A DNA stretch of 64,000 bases from NCBI RefSeq assembly GCF_001659605.2, contig NC_035176.2, positions 33,102,716-33,166,715 of the forward strand, given 5' to 3'. This document shows, one piece after another, positions 45,387 to 57,937 of this stretch. This DNA comes from Manihot esculenta. Lineage: Eukaryota; Streptophyta; Magnoliopsida; Malpighiales; Euphorbiaceae. Numbering within the stretch: the first letter of the stretch is position 1; the number at the start of each line of letters is the position of its first letter. The translations under genes and the position numbers were made by a program. Under the pieces are notes generated by a model. It saw only the letters and a list, made by a program, of their open reading frames with translations, searched no databases and had not been told where the DNA came from.

Positions 45387-47608
45387 TGCTTCTTACCTTG
45401 CATGTCACCATGTCAGAAGAATAAACGATTGCAACTAGCTTGCAAGGGAGCTATATTTTATCAAGTTAGCACAATGAATGTATTTTCCCCCAGGTCCTAA
45501 TCTACTCTATGAAGTGGTTGGTAGGTTTATCATAATTATCAGCTGTGGGATTTTTCTATCTAGTTGCTTTTTGTTAGTTTGCATGTCCTAGTCACTTTGT
45601 TTCTTACAGTACTTCAGCTACATGAGAGTGCATACCTTCTGAATTTTTGTCCATCAGACTTATAATGCATATGCATAAATGTAATCATTTTATCATTAAC
45701 GCCTATTGAGTTATATGGATTTTTTTTTATTTATAATAATGTTCTTATCTTGCTAGGTTCCTGACTTGTTTGTCTTTTGTTTCATGTGTAGGCTAATAGG
45801 CATACCATCATTCTGATGCAGACCTCTCAAAATAGAGCGACTAGAACATTTATGGATTATGATTCAATAAGTCAAGCTATGGATGGTATACACGTTGCCT
45901 TTGTTATTATCATGGTATCACCATTATTGTAATGTCTGTCACCATTCATTTTTAAAATTAATAAGTTGTTATTGCTGCTTATGCTTGAGACTAATCAAAT
46001 CCCTTTTCCATAATGATCTGATATGAGAGATACTGTTCTTGGAATTTTCTTTTGTTATTATTTTCATTTATTTTTGTTAAAACACTTGTTTCAAACTAAA
46101 TGTAGCAAAGCAAGGTAATTGTTGTAATGGATTATGAGTTCATGGTTTGTCTTAACCTTAGGAGTCTTTCACTCTTTTTATTTTTCATGCTTATTTCATC
46201 TGAAACAATTCGCTTTGGAAAAAAAACTAAAGTTATAGTACTGTGTGATAATGACAATATCTTTCAGTACTCTGTTCTTTACCTGAGCTTTATCCAGTTT
46301 CAGTGCAGGGAATCCTATTTCCTTTCTAATTTTTGTTTAGTTTTGATACAGTGTATGGCTGTATGCTATTTTATCAGAGAGAGGATGGTTTGGACTCCCG
46401 TTTTGAGATTGTTCAGTTTCTAATTTTATTATTTGCCTTTTTTTAAGTTTTTCTGTCTTGTGGGTTTAAAGTTTTTGCTTCTTACTATTTGTCTTACTAT
46501 TTTTTTGATACTTCTGTAAATGATCCACGATTAGGAACTCTTTCCTTCTATTAATTCTCAATGTATTTACAGGTATATGTGGGCTATATGAAAGAAAGCT
46601 TAAGGAACTAAATCCAGCCGTCAGAAATATCACTTATGACATTGCAGATCTCTACAATTTTATTGATGGCCTTGCAGACATGTGTGCTTTAGTGTATGCT
46701 TCTCCCTCTCTCTGTCTAAAAATTAAACACCTTCAGGCATCTGTGAAGATCATATTGATGTCACTTGGATTTATTTACATTAAAGAGGAAAAAGAATATA
46801 AGTTCTACCTACTTATCAAACAAGTGCTATCTACTATCGGATTTGAAGCACTGACAATCACTGTATGAAAGCAATACTCTATGTATTTGCTTGTACATCT
46901 ACGAAGTTGGTTTAAGAGTATTAACTGCCTATGCAATTATACCTGGTGATTGATATGTGTGATTGCCCTTACATTGCATGATACATGGGGAATAGAGGTT
47001 GCAATGGCTTCCCATGAGGACAGGGGGGTTGGCCCCTTCAAATTTTTTAATTAAAAGTTTTTGAAAGTTATATGTAATATATATTTATATAATATATAAA
47101 AACCAATTTAGTAGTAATTGTGAATCCAATTAGTCAATTCAAATCACAAGAAAATATTTTTTTTACTATCTCATGTTAATTCACTGATAAATATATCTTT
47201 TTAATTCATCGATCATTCCTCATTTAAATTAAAATTTTAAAAAATATTTTTACTAGTTTTTTTTTAATTAGTAAATAGAATGACTGAATTAATAACTTAA
47301 TGATGTTATTATCTTCCAAGAAAAATATAAGGTGCTGATAGTATGCCTGTCCATGAATGGTCCTAATGTTAGATGCTATATTTTGATATTCGAGGGATAA
47401 AAAACTATAGTCTTTATCTTTTTAATGTTTGATGATATATTTACCAGTAATCTTGAATTCTCGCTTGATAACAGCCTGGTGGAATTACTGATATTTACTG
47501 CGACTTTTGGATTGCAGTTATGATCACTCAGTTAAGGCATATCTTCCATATGATAGACAGTGGATAAAACAGCGGACATTTCAACAACTTAAGAAATTGG
47601 CGCACTAG
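44748..47608 (+). CDS. ERH: Enhancer of rudimentary homologue
   Basis: Four coding exons: 44748-44750 (the ATG alone), 45792-45885, 46573-46693 and 47518-47608. They join with GT-AG sites into 102 residues, matching the near-invariant size of this family. Diagnostic stretches are NRHTIILMQTSQNRATRTFM, DYDSISQAMDGICGLYERKL, YDIADLYNFIDGLADMCALV and YDHSVKAYLPYDRQWIKQ. ERH is a small nuclear dimer. In animals and fission yeast it works with RNA-binding partners in mRNA decay, splicing and small-RNA processing; the plant role is less known. The start codon is separated from the rest of the coding sequence by a 1.04-kb intron that holds a long (GA)n tract. Confidence 0.93.
45339..45382 (+). repeat. 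(GA)22 microsatellite in ERH intron 1
   Basis: An uninterrupted GA run of about 44 bp in the first intron, likely polymorphic. GAGA-type tracts can bind plant BPC factors, but any regulatory role here is inference. Confidence 0.95.
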
Positions 47609-49313
47609 ATGAGACGCTGATTGTAGTATCTAATTTCTACGAAGGTTTTATGTAGAATTAAATCCACCTGGAAGGGAATATCTAAGAAGTGCAGATTTGA
47701 TTTGTCATTTTCATTGTGGGTTTGGGTTTGGTTCTGAATCCCTACTTATTTAATGTGGCAAATTGTACACTCTCTTTCCTTCTCACTTTTATGTGCCTAT
47801 ATTATAAATAATAACAGTGGCAGTTCTCTGCTTAAATTCCTGATGAGAAGCGAGAGATTGTTTATTTGGTCAGTGTATCCTTTTGACAAGTTGGATTGTT
47901 TACTTGACCTGGTAAAATGCATTGTGCTGTTGCATGTAGACTTTAGGTTACTTGTCATTTGATGCCCCTTTATGAGTTACTCCCAGTGTACATTGTTTAT
48001 GGTATCACTCTTGAGAGAGTGATTCTTGAATACAATTTTACCTTTGTCTTCTGATATGATCTGCCAAATTTGAACAGTCTCATGCCATTTGAACCTGTAG
48101 AACGATTGCCACCATTTTATTCTCTTTGTATGGGTGATATGGATTGCATTACTAACATAACACGACGACCCTGGTCGATGACCTGGCCGGCTTCAGACCA
48201 GAATATGGTTTCAATTCAATGGTTAAGGCTAATTAAGATCTCACGAAGGTTCCAGTCTGGTGGTTAGATTTTGATTAAATTTAATTGTTGAATCTTCTTT
48301 TTTTTTTTTCTTTTCTTTTTTTTTTTTAAGAAAATAAACAATGGTTTGGCCTGAGCTGGACCTAATGGTTTTGGTCTGATGCTATTTTTGTCAATTTGCT
48401 TTATTAAGGATATTTCTTCAAATTAATGAATACCTATTACATGGTATTAGTGTTTTGCTTATTAATAAATACGTATTCTTGTATACTCAGTATTTGTGGT
48501 ATATATTAATAATTCATTTATTTGCTATAATATTTGAAAGTGGTAACAAAAAAACAAGAAAAAAATTAATAGCTCACCCTTCATCGGAATAAGTTTCTTT
48601 ATCTTATGAGATAATTCATTGTTGATAGTTAATTTAGTGACGAATTGACGTTTCCTTTTTCAGTAGTTACAGTTTTCTCTATACACCTTGTAGATGCAAA
48701 CATTCTACAGATAAGATTAAGGAAAGGTACAAGTAGTGCTTGTTTGATTCAGACCCAATCGACCCAGACGGTGGCCACCGTTGGAACAAGGATACAAGTC
48801 CAGCTAGATCATCTCAATACTTGATTGCGCGGCCGCAGGTACCTCTTATCAAAGCCAGGAAGAAGTAGCAAAACACGAGTATAGCCTAATCAATTAGGCA
48901 GAGGAGGAGGAACAACTTGAAGCGTGAACCCTATATCTTCCCCTCTAAAACAAAAGCTTCAATAAGGCACAAATGGAAGTAGGAATCCAGAGCGTTGTTC
49001 CGATAACAACGTTTAGGCACTTGGCATTGGGTTGTTAAAGCATGGGACGAGATTGCAAGAAAAATAAAAGACAATGTTTTAATTGAAAATACGATAATGC
49101 ACATTGTTTTAGTTTTTAAATTAAATACACAAATTATCCGCTGTTACATCATTTAAGTTCAAAGAAATAATCTTTATTTGTATTATCAATATAATACGAG
49201 ACAAAAAATAATTTAAAGCATATATAATTCATTATTATTATTTATTTATTTTTAAAACTCTGTATACATATTCTTATCGATTTAAAATAAATAATAAATT
49301 ATTCACCGATAAC
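47609..49313. other. Intergenic spacer, right edge of gene island
   Basis: ERH 3' untranslated sequence, then AT-rich DNA. A moderately GC-rich patch (about 48740-49050, including gcggccgcaggtacc) stands out but encodes nothing I recognise. A 65-codon frame at 48070 is not supported. Confidence 0.5.
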
Positions 49314-49763
49314 TGTCGTGTCTTGAATATTCAGACCATAGCTAAGCTCATATAAGGAGATTAGACCATAGTCTTATCAAAGCTCGTTACACGAGTCCAT
49401 CCACTAGCACGCGGCCTTGATCCTATACAAATAGGTCGGATAAAACAAAACTTTGGCCCATCATAGAGAGATTCAGCTAAACTAACTTGATGGATCAGTG
49501 GAGCAACAAACCCCTATGTATTCGGGATCGTATTCACATGGCGCCGAAAGAAATTAAATAGCCGTCTGACGATGGAAAAGGACACGATATATCCGTACGT
49601 GCGGTTTCGCGTGATAATGAGAGGGTGTACTAATGCAGGACGACGATTATACATCACTGAGGACAAAGGGAAAATGATAAAAGAAGAAAGGTATGAGCTA
49701 ACCAGACTAAATTCACAAATACATATTTTGAATTTACCCTCTATTGGATTTCAGGATATCAAT
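49314..49763 (+). repeat. 5' LTR portion of TAT-type element, copy 2
   Basis: The sequence leading up to the primer-like site at 49764 resembles the equivalent end in copy 1 (shared around gtctgacgatggaaaag and attggatttcag). The left edge is approximate, placed near tgtcgtgtcttgaatattc. A TGGCGCCG word also occurs at ~49539. Confidence 0.45.
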
Positions 49764-49778
49764 TGGCACCATCTGTGG
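49764..49778 (+). other. Primer-binding-site-like sequence of TAT copy 2
   Basis: tggcaccatctgtgg directly follows the LTR-like end, paralleling 545-559 in copy 1. The tRNA is not assigned. Confidence 0.5.
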
Positions 49779-49797
49779 AAACGAAAGAGATCTTTTC

Positions 49798-52107
49798 TGT
49801 AACGACCCGAAAATCGGACCGCTACCGGCACTAGGATCCAGATCGGCTTAAGGCCGCCGAGACCCGTAGCAAGCCAAACATTCATCCTGAAAACCTACCT
49901 AATCCCATACATGATCAACACATACATAAAATTTTTGAACTTTTCTTTCCATTCAATCACCAAACTCAACCTGTGCATGCACTATTCATAAACATAAACA
50001 TTAACCCCACCTTGGAGTCCTCATCAATACTCCAATGGGGTCACATAACATAAATTAAGTTTGGTTTACAATAATCATCATTAAATATTAAGATCATGTA
50101 CTAGAAAGGGATTAACATAATACTATGGTCAAGCACAACTCTAAACTTTCATAAGCATCATTACATAACATTTCTATATCATACTTTTACATTACATCAT
50201 ATCCATGTTCACATCTAGCTATTACATAAAATAAAACTCTACTCCTGCTGACCTCCTGGTCTACCCTGTACCTGCAAACCTGGGGGTTAAGGGAGAGGGG
50301 TGAGCTATAAAGCCCAGTGAGCAGAATAATTAAACATTCAATTTAAATTTCATGCTTTCATGAAATGCAACATATCACAAAAAATTCACATCAAGGATGA
50401 ACTTGTCACCAATAGCCCACTACTCATTCCAATAGTGCCAGGGGCGTAGACTGGGCCTCACTGGTCTTTCTCTTACATAACATAACATAACATAACATTC
50501 CAAAATGCCAGGGGCATAGAATGGGCCTCGCTGGTCTTTCTCTTACATGGTGCCAGGGGCGTAGAATGGGCCTCACTGGTCTTCCGTACCGTATCACATC
50601 ATATCATAACGTAGTGCGGCTAAAGGATCATCCACATCCATCCACATCAACAACATAGTATGCAATGCAACATATTCGTGAATTCTAATGTAAGCGCCCT
50701 AGTATATCTCATGGCATTCATGATACGTGTATCATGCTCAGAATTTATTTATTTACTTTGAAACAAAATAAGGTATTCCACTCACCTCTGGCTGAAGCTC
50801 TAACAGACTCAGAAGCAGCTGAACTCACTGCTGGGGTCCTCGGTTCCTCGGGTCCGAACCTACACAGGTGGACTCAAATGAGGGACCTAACATACATAAA
50901 CATGACTCTAAAATACTCCCCAAAAACCCCCCTAAAACACCTTGAAACAATCACATAAATCATGCAAAGGAGGGCTGAACATGGCACTTTCGGCGGCAGG
51001 TTCGGCGGCCGAAAGGCCCTCCAGAGCCGAAAGTCATGCACCTTCGGCGGCACTTTCGGCGGTCGAAGGTTCCCTCCAGAGACGAAACTCATGCATGTTC
51101 GGCGGCACCTTCGGTGGCCGAAACTCCCTTCCAGAGCCGAAAGTCCACTTTCGGGGGCAGGGTTCGACAGCCGATACATGCTACCAAAGGCAGGTTCGGC
51201 GGCCGAAAGAGCCTTCAGCTGCCGAACCTGAGTTCTTCCCAAAAGGGCAGAAACTCAGCTCAACATGCATAAACGCCTCCCAACTCATTCAATCATGCAT
51301 TTCCCTATTCTACAACATGCATACTCAAGCATACAAGCTCCTAGGGGCTTCAAACTATCCTAAACCCCATCTACAACACATCAAGCATGCATATCCAACA
51401 TACATTGTTCATAAACGCACAATAAACCCATAAACTCCACATAAACCTACACATGCATTTCTACCCCAAGAAACTTCATAAAACTTACTTAAAACATTAA
51501 AGGAACTATGGATCTACTCTTACCTCTTGAAGAACGAGAGGAGAGACGATCCAACTTGGAGATGGGAGAGATCTCAACTCTTTGGTCTCCAAGCTTCCAA
51601 AACTCGCTCTTTTGTTCAAATATATTCAAATCAACATAAAGCTTGTTAAAACATGAAAGATCGAAGGAAAAACATCTAAAATGAACCATGGGAGAGCAAG
51701 AACTCACCGTGGCCGAAAATGGGGAGAAAACTTGCCCGTTTCGGCCATGGAGCTCTTATATAGGGGCTGGCAGACCACCTTTCGGCAGCCTAAAGTGCCT
51801 CCAAAACTCATGCAAGTTCGGCGGCCGAACATGAGGTTCGGCGGTCGAACCTTTGAAACTTTCGGAAGCCTAACTTGCCCCCCTAAACCATCCCATGTTC
51901 GGCGACTGAACTTGGGGTTCGGCGGCCGAACTTCGAAATGTCTCATTGGTCTTTTTCATTTAAAACTCAATTTCTTTTTTGCTTAAAACCTTAAGATACA
52001 TTAAAACATTTTATAAAAACATGATTTTACCCTTCTAGAGGTTTTCGACATCCGAGGTTCCACCAGACGGTAGGAATTCCGATACCGGAGTCTAGCCGGG
52101 TATTACA
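49798..52107 (-). mobile_element. Solo Tekay-like LTR (minus strand), 2,310 bp
   Basis: Read on the minus strand it starts tgtaatacccggctagactc and ends cgggtcgttaca. The 5-bp duplication ttttc flanks it (49793-49797, 52108-52112), so it is a complete solo LTR left by LTR-LTR recombination. It carries two GC-palindrome clusters (51780-51935 and 50985-51230), a TATA box near 51756, the aagag/gt donor word and variable subrepeats (50435-50585). It is nested in the leader of TAT copy 2. Confidence 0.93.
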
Positions 52108-52112
52108 TTTTC

Positions 52113-52699
52113 GTTATTGGAGTTCTCATCCTCACCATACCCACTGAGATCTGCATAGCCAATCACAATGAAAATCGTATCGGAAACACCCCAAACGATT
52201 TGAATTTTGCTCAGGAAGGACCACAGTTCTCATTTTTCAACCCTATCATCCCATTAAATCAACCACTTGTATTGTTTAACCCTTCGCCAAACTCAGCAAG
52301 GACTATGCCTCGAACCACTCTATCTAACCATGAGCTACAAAACAAGGCTCTCCAACTCCAAAACACTGCTCATTGACTCGGGCAGATATTACAATAAAGG
52401 GGACTCAGTACCTCATTGAGCATATCACCAATAACCGAAGGGTTCAACGTTAATGAGTCCCAACCAACACTAAACCACCAAGCCCCTCAACAAAGTAGCA
52501 GGAGGACAGGCAATGGAGACGGAGAAACTAACAGAAGGAACGAGCCTGTGGCTAAAGTGAGAGGCTGAGTAGTAAGGGAGCTTATTGGGAACGATAGGGC
52601 TGAAAGCTATTCTTCTGAGCCAGCAGAAAGGTCAGAAAGTGAAGAGTTGGAAAGAAACTACTGCTTGGAGAAAAGGCCAAGGAGAGAAGAGATAGATGT
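52113..52699 (+). pseudogene. Leader and gag N-terminal region of TAT copy 2
   Basis: This resumes the TAT element after the solo LTR. The text matches copy 1 from ~590 to ~1270, including the E/S-rich segment (SYSSEPAERSESEELERN). Stops and the next solo LTR at 52700 break it. Confidence 0.75.
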
Positions 52700-55082
52700 T
52701 GTAACAGCCCGAAAACCGAACCGCTACTGGCGCTAGGATCCAGATCGGCTTAAGGCCGCCGGGACCCGTAGCAAGTCAAACATACCTCCTATCACCTGGT
52801 CAAATCCCGTACATGATCAAAACATTAACATAAAAACACTTAAACATCTGATGCATATACCGAGCTTGACCTGTATGCGACATAACTGGAAACATAAAGA
52901 ACCCCCTACTAGAGCCCTCATCAAAACTCTAGCTGGGTCAACATAACATACATCAAGCCGGAGTCACATCCAATGAACCAAAACCTAACCTGTGCATGCA
53001 TCCAAACCATAAACATAAGACCTCCACTAGGGTCCTTAACAAAAACTCTAGCGTGGTAAACAACACATGCCACAAGTTTGGTTCACACACAACTCAACAT
53101 TAAAACATTTCATACATCATGTACAAAAAAAGGGACTAACCAAGTCTTAGGGCCAAGCACAATACTAATCCACAAACATAACTCTACTTTACGTTACATT
53201 ACATTACATTATCTTACAATACATTATATCAATTTACATTACATGTCCACACTAAAACACTAATCTATTACAAAAGCATAACCTTAACTCTCGAGACTTC
53301 TCAATCTTCCTCAGACCTGCAACACTAGGGTTAGGGGAGAGGGGTGAGCTAAAAAGCCCAGTGAGTAGAAACAATAAAAACAGTTTATTAATTACATGCT
53401 TTTATGAAATGCATCACAGCACAAACAATTCACATCACAGATTGGACATGACCTCCAAAGCTCCCTCTGTCGGTGCCCGGCCCCTAAAGGAGCTCACACA
53501 GGACTTTCATTACATAAACATGGTGCCCGACCCCCGAAGGAGCTCACACAGGACTTTCTACATGGTGCCCAGCCCTCAAAGGAGCTCCACAGGACTTCTC
53601 TTATCATGACAGATCGTGGGCCATTGGGGTCGCCTTGGTCCATCCACATCAACAGTAAATAATGCAATGCGTCATATTCGTGTAACTAGTGCAATCAACC
53701 TATTACATATCAACATGATGCATGAACATGCTTTAGGCATTTGATTTCGGAAAATAAAAGATTAAGTTTAGTTCTACTCACCTCAGGCAGACGCTGGACT
53801 GACTCTGCAACAGCTAACTCTGATGGCCTCCTCGGTCCCTCGGGTCCAATCCTACACAGGTGGACTCGAATGAGGTGCCAAATACACTCTAACAACTCAT
53901 AAACAACTCCCCAAAAACCCCCTAAAACATCACTTAAACATGCATAGAAAACAACCATGAAAGGGCTGGACAGGGCACTTTCGGCGGCCGAAGGTCCCTT
54001 CCAGAGCCGAAAGCCATGCAGGTTCGGGGGCACTTTCGGCGGCCGAACCCTCTCTCCAGATCCGAAAGTCAGGCACTTTCGGCGGCCGAACATCACCTTC
54101 GGCGGCCGAAAGTCTACTCCAGATCCGAAACACAACTTTCGGGGGCAAGGTTAGGCAGCCAATCCATGCACCCATAGGCAGGTTCGGCGACCGAAACTAC
54201 CTTCGGCGGCCGAACCTGAGTTCGTCCAGAAGGATAGAACTCAGCCTAAACATGCACACACAGCCTCCAAACCTTACCAAACACCCCAAACAAGCACCCA
54301 ACCTTTTAAAAACACGCATAAACCCTTAACCATGCACAAAGGAGCTTAAACAAGCTTAAACTCCAACAAAGAACATCATAAAGCATACATAAATAGCTTA
54401 TGACCCACATAAGCCAAAACCATCAAAACTACTCAAAACCTCACTTGCTCTCTCCTAATCATGCATACACTCTCCCACATGCATAAAGGAGCATAAACTA
54501 ACATAAACTCCTCAACACAAACATCATATAACATACATTGGGCATAAAACCCACATAAACCCTAACATGCATATCTACCCATACTCAACCATCAAAACAT
54601 CATTAAACTTGTAAAAACCTTGGGAGATGAAGGAAAAGACGAGAAATCAACCAAGGGAGGCATGAACACACCTGAGCTCGAGAATGGGGAGAAAACTCGC
54701 CCATTTTCGGTCTGAGAGCCTTTTATAGGTGGCCTGCTGAACCACCTTCGGCAGCTTAACGTGCCTCCTAAACTCATGCATGTTCGGCGGCCGAACTTGA
54801 GATTCGGTGGCCGAACCTGGTTTCTGCCCTCAAGACTTTCGGTGGCCTAAAGCACTCCCGAAACAGCCCTATGTTCGGCGGCCGAACCTGGGTACTTCCT
54901 CCTTGGCCTTTTCTTTTCAAAACTCATTTCTTTTCCATTTAAAACCATAAAATCATGTGAAAACATTTTAGAAACACATTTTACCCCTCTAGAAGCCTCT
55001 GGCATCTTCAGAATTCCTGATTCCAACGGAGATTCCGCCGGAAGGTAGGGATTCCGATGCCGGAATCTAGCCGGGTATTACA
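52700..55082 (-). mobile_element. Solo Tekay-like LTR (minus strand), 2,383 bp
   Basis: On the minus strand it begins tgtaatacccggctagattc and ends cgggctgttaca. Flanks are gatgt (52695-52699) and aatgt (55083-55087), a 5-bp duplication with one change. Palindrome clusters lie at 54755-54895 and 53978-54220, a TATA box at 54721-54727, and three ~36-bp gtgcccgncc subrepeats at 53470-53600. The terminus variant (cgggctgttaca rather than cgggtcgttaca) marks a different subfamily from the complete element. Confidence 0.92.
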
Positions 55083-56130
55083 AATGTAGATCAGAAGTTA
55101 GAGAGGCTGAAGGAGCAACTGCTAGTAGAGTTGGGGACACGAGACAACAGCAGCCCCTTGCTACCAACCTCATCCCCAATCGGGAGATGGGTATAACAGG
55201 AAACTATCTCCAAAAAATTCATGATGCCAACAATGGCTGCGAATGACGGCACGGGGAACCTTCAGGAACACGTCTTGAACAATAAGACATTCATGGAGCT
55301 GCAGAACCATTCAGATGCTTTGATGTACAAAGTTTTTCCCACCACCCTCACTGGGCCAGCCCGAGCATGGTTCAACAGCCTAGAGGCAAGGAGTATTAAA
55401 AGCTTTATGGATCTAGCCAGCGTATTTATCATTAGGTTTATTATCGTGGTCCCAACCGAAAGGAAAATGAGCTACCTAGAAACAGTTTGGTAGAGGAGGA
55501 ATGAATCTTTGAGGGAATATATGGCTAGGTTCAACTCGGAGGCTCTAAAAATTTCTGAGCTCGACGAAGCTAGAGCAGTAGAAACTATGCAGAAGGGTAC
55601 TATCTCCCTAGAGTAGTAGAAACTATGTAGAAGGGTACTATCTCCCTAGAGTTTTTTGGATCATTGTGCAGAAAGCTGCCCACCACCTTGGCAGAGCTGA
55701 TGAAAAGAGCAGAAAAAAAGCCAGCGTGTTTATCAGCAGGTTTATTGTTGTGGTCCCAGCCGAAAGGAAAAAATGAGCTACCTAGAAATAGTTCGATAGA
55801 GGAGGAAAGAATCTCTGAGAGAATATGTGGCTAGGTTTAACTTGGAGGCTCTACAAATTTCTGAGCTCAACGAAACTAGAGCAGTAAAAGCCATGCAGAA
55901 GGGTACTACCTCCCTAGAGTTTTTTGGATCGCTGTGCAGAAAGCTGCCCACAACCTTAGTAGAGCTGATGAAGAGAGCAGAAAAATATATAAGGCAAGAC
56001 GATGCCTTGACTACTAGCAGATTTGCCAAGGAAGCAGGAGACAAAAGACAAATTGGGGAGGATAAGCAGCCAGACAGGCAGGAAAAAAGGCAGGACTGGG
56101 AGCCTAAAGCGTTGAATAGACATTGATGGG
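55083..56130 (+). pseudogene. gag region of TAT copy 2, rearranged
   Basis: The gag domain is readable from 55221 (MMPTMAANDG...FMELQNHSDALMYKVF, then ARAWFNSLEARSIKSFMDLA) to about 55490, where a stop occurs. A ~300-bp internal duplication follows (55418-55716 repeated as 55718-55982), and the second unit reads on to 56126 (LMKRAEKYIRQDDALTTSRF). Besides stops there is a 38-bp repeat near 55580-55655. The gene cannot make an intact gag. Confidence 0.85.
55418..55982 (+). repeat. Tandem duplication inside TAT copy 2 gag
   Basis: Two adjacent units of 265-300 bp share gtttatcat/cagcaggtttat, cgaaaggaaaa, tgagctacctagaa and gaagggtacta words in the same order. Unit 1 holds an extra 38-bp microduplication (tagtagaaactatg...). 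Confidence 0.85.
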
Positions 56131-57456
56131 AGAGGAAGGAGCAGAGACCCTATCAACCCTGAATTCTCGAGGTAATCACTCCCTTGAATGCTTCCAGAGC
56201 CAAAGTGCTCATGGCAGTCCAAGACAAGGACTTGACAAGGACTTCATACAATGGTCCAAGCGATGAAGGACTTCATATAATGGCCCAAGCGATAAAGGCA
56301 AAAGCAAACAGGAGGGACCCAGATAAGTACTGCTAGTACCACCGGACTTATGGCAATGATACAAAAAATTGTTACCAGCTAAACAGATAGAGAGGCTCAC
56401 TAAGAGAGGACACCTTAGAAACTTTGTAAAAAAATGGAAGGCTAGAGACCACAGCAGAATGCAGCAGGGGAAAGGCCCCAGAGACAGGCAGGGGGACCAG
56501 TGAATGATGGCTCTAGTGGGACAATCAATATGATTGTAGGAGGGACTTGAGGCCGTATGAGTAGAAGAGGGAAGAAGAGAAGTAGGAATGGGGAGGGAAG
56601 CAACGCCGAAGTAATGCAGATTGTGGAGCATTTCCCAATGACCATCTCTTTTTCTCCGAAGAATGCCAGGGGCATACAGATGCCTCATGATGATGCTTTG
56701 ATCATAAAGGCTGTCATTCACCATTTCAGGGTCTAAAAGGTTTTAGTAGACGACGATAGCAAGATGTATCTATTGCCCTACCAGGTCTTCCAGTAGATGA
56801 AAATACCTGAAGAACAGCTGGTCAGGGACCAGGCTCCAATTAAGGGGATAGGGGGGACTCCAGTGGCAGTAGAGGGGATAGCTAAAGTGGCCCTCACCCT
56901 AGGGGAATCACCTCTATCCCGAACTCACTACGCAGTGTTCCTTGTGGTGAAGCTACCCCTGAACTATAATGCCATCTTGGAAAGGCCTATGCTGTACGAC
57001 TTTGAAGCAGTAACCAATATTCAGTATTTGATCGTGAAGTTTCCGATGGAAACAGGGATGGGGTAGTCCGAGGAAGACAAGAGGAGGCCAAAGCCATGTA
57101 CCTAGCCATGGTGGAGGAACTAAGCACACACCGAGAAGAGGTAAACCCTGAAGTTATAGAGGTTCAAGATGAAAAGAAAGAGGCTAGGACTGAACCAGTA
57201 GATAAACTGGAGACCTTCCCACTGTCCGAGGAAGAAAGCGACAAAGTCTTCAGCATCAACTTAGATATTGAAAAAGACCAAAAGGAGGTTGCAATGGCTC
57301 TAATTAGAGGACATGCCTCAAGCTTCACCTGGAAGCCCTCACATATGCCAGGAATTGATCTTGAGGTGATGACCCACAAACTGAACATTCTCCCTAGGGC
57401 CAAGCCGATGAAGCTGAAGAAGAGAGTGTTTGGGAAGGAGAAGCAACAAGCCACGA
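56131..57456 (+). pseudogene. Protease and linker region of TAT copy 2
   Basis: After the gag remnant, 56797-57066 reads as the retropepsin-like segment (LVRDQAPIKGIGGTPVAVEG, ending YNAILERPMLYDFEAVTN), typical of TAT elements. 57096-57456 covers the linker to RT with the MPGIDLEVMTHKLN box. Stops separate the two. The RT begins here and is cut at 57457 by the foldback element. Confidence 0.85.
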
Positions 57457-57937
57457 TGTAACAGCCCGGACGTGATCCCCGGCACTGTTACCGTTCACGG
57501 CCCAGGGCTATCCCTCGCCTGGCCTCTTGCCACCTCGGGCTTTCCACTGGCATCGTGAACAGCTCTTAACATCCATTCACCCTCACGGGTTCCTGGCAGG
57601 ATTTGTCCCCTTGGGTTCTTGCATCGAATGCATCCTTCCCTTAAATTGGTACTCACTCTCACCAGACTAATCCCTTAAAGTGGGAGGTCAAGGGTTCGAG
57701 TAGTGGGGGAGGCGACCTAATTTCCAAAGGGAAATTTGGGCCAAATCCACTTGGGGAAGGATGCATTCGATGCAAGAACCCAAGGGGACAAATCCTGCCA
57801 GGAACCCGTGAGGGTGAATGGATGTTAAGAGCTGTTCACGATGCCAGTGGAAAGCCCGAGGTGGCAAGAGGCCAAGCGAGGGATAGCCCTGGGCCGTGAA
57901 CGGTAACAGTGCCGGGGATCACGTCCGGGCTGTTACA
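57457..57937. mobile_element. Foldback element: 184-bp inverted arms, 113-bp spacer, LTR-like ends
   Basis: Left arm 57457-57640 and right arm 57754-57937 are near-perfect reverse complements (one mismatch seen). The ends read TGTAACAGCCCG...CGGGCTGTTACA, and cacga is duplicated on both sides (52-56 and 38-42 of those hundreds). The first 12 bases equal the terminus of the solo LTR at 52700. The spacer holds gtcaagggttcgagtag, close to a Pol III B-box. There is no ORF of note. The host RT frame resumes directly after the element, so the insertion is clean. A 5-bp duplication with TG/CA ends suggests a retroviral-type integrase rather than a DNA transposase. Confidence 0.88.

Noticed and set aside
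45318..45500. Glu-Arg repeat ORF across the (GA)n tract
   Set aside because: Produced by the microsatellite within ERH intron 1.
48070..48267. 65-codon frame downstream of ERH
   Set aside because: No similarity recognised and no exon structure; treated as spacer.
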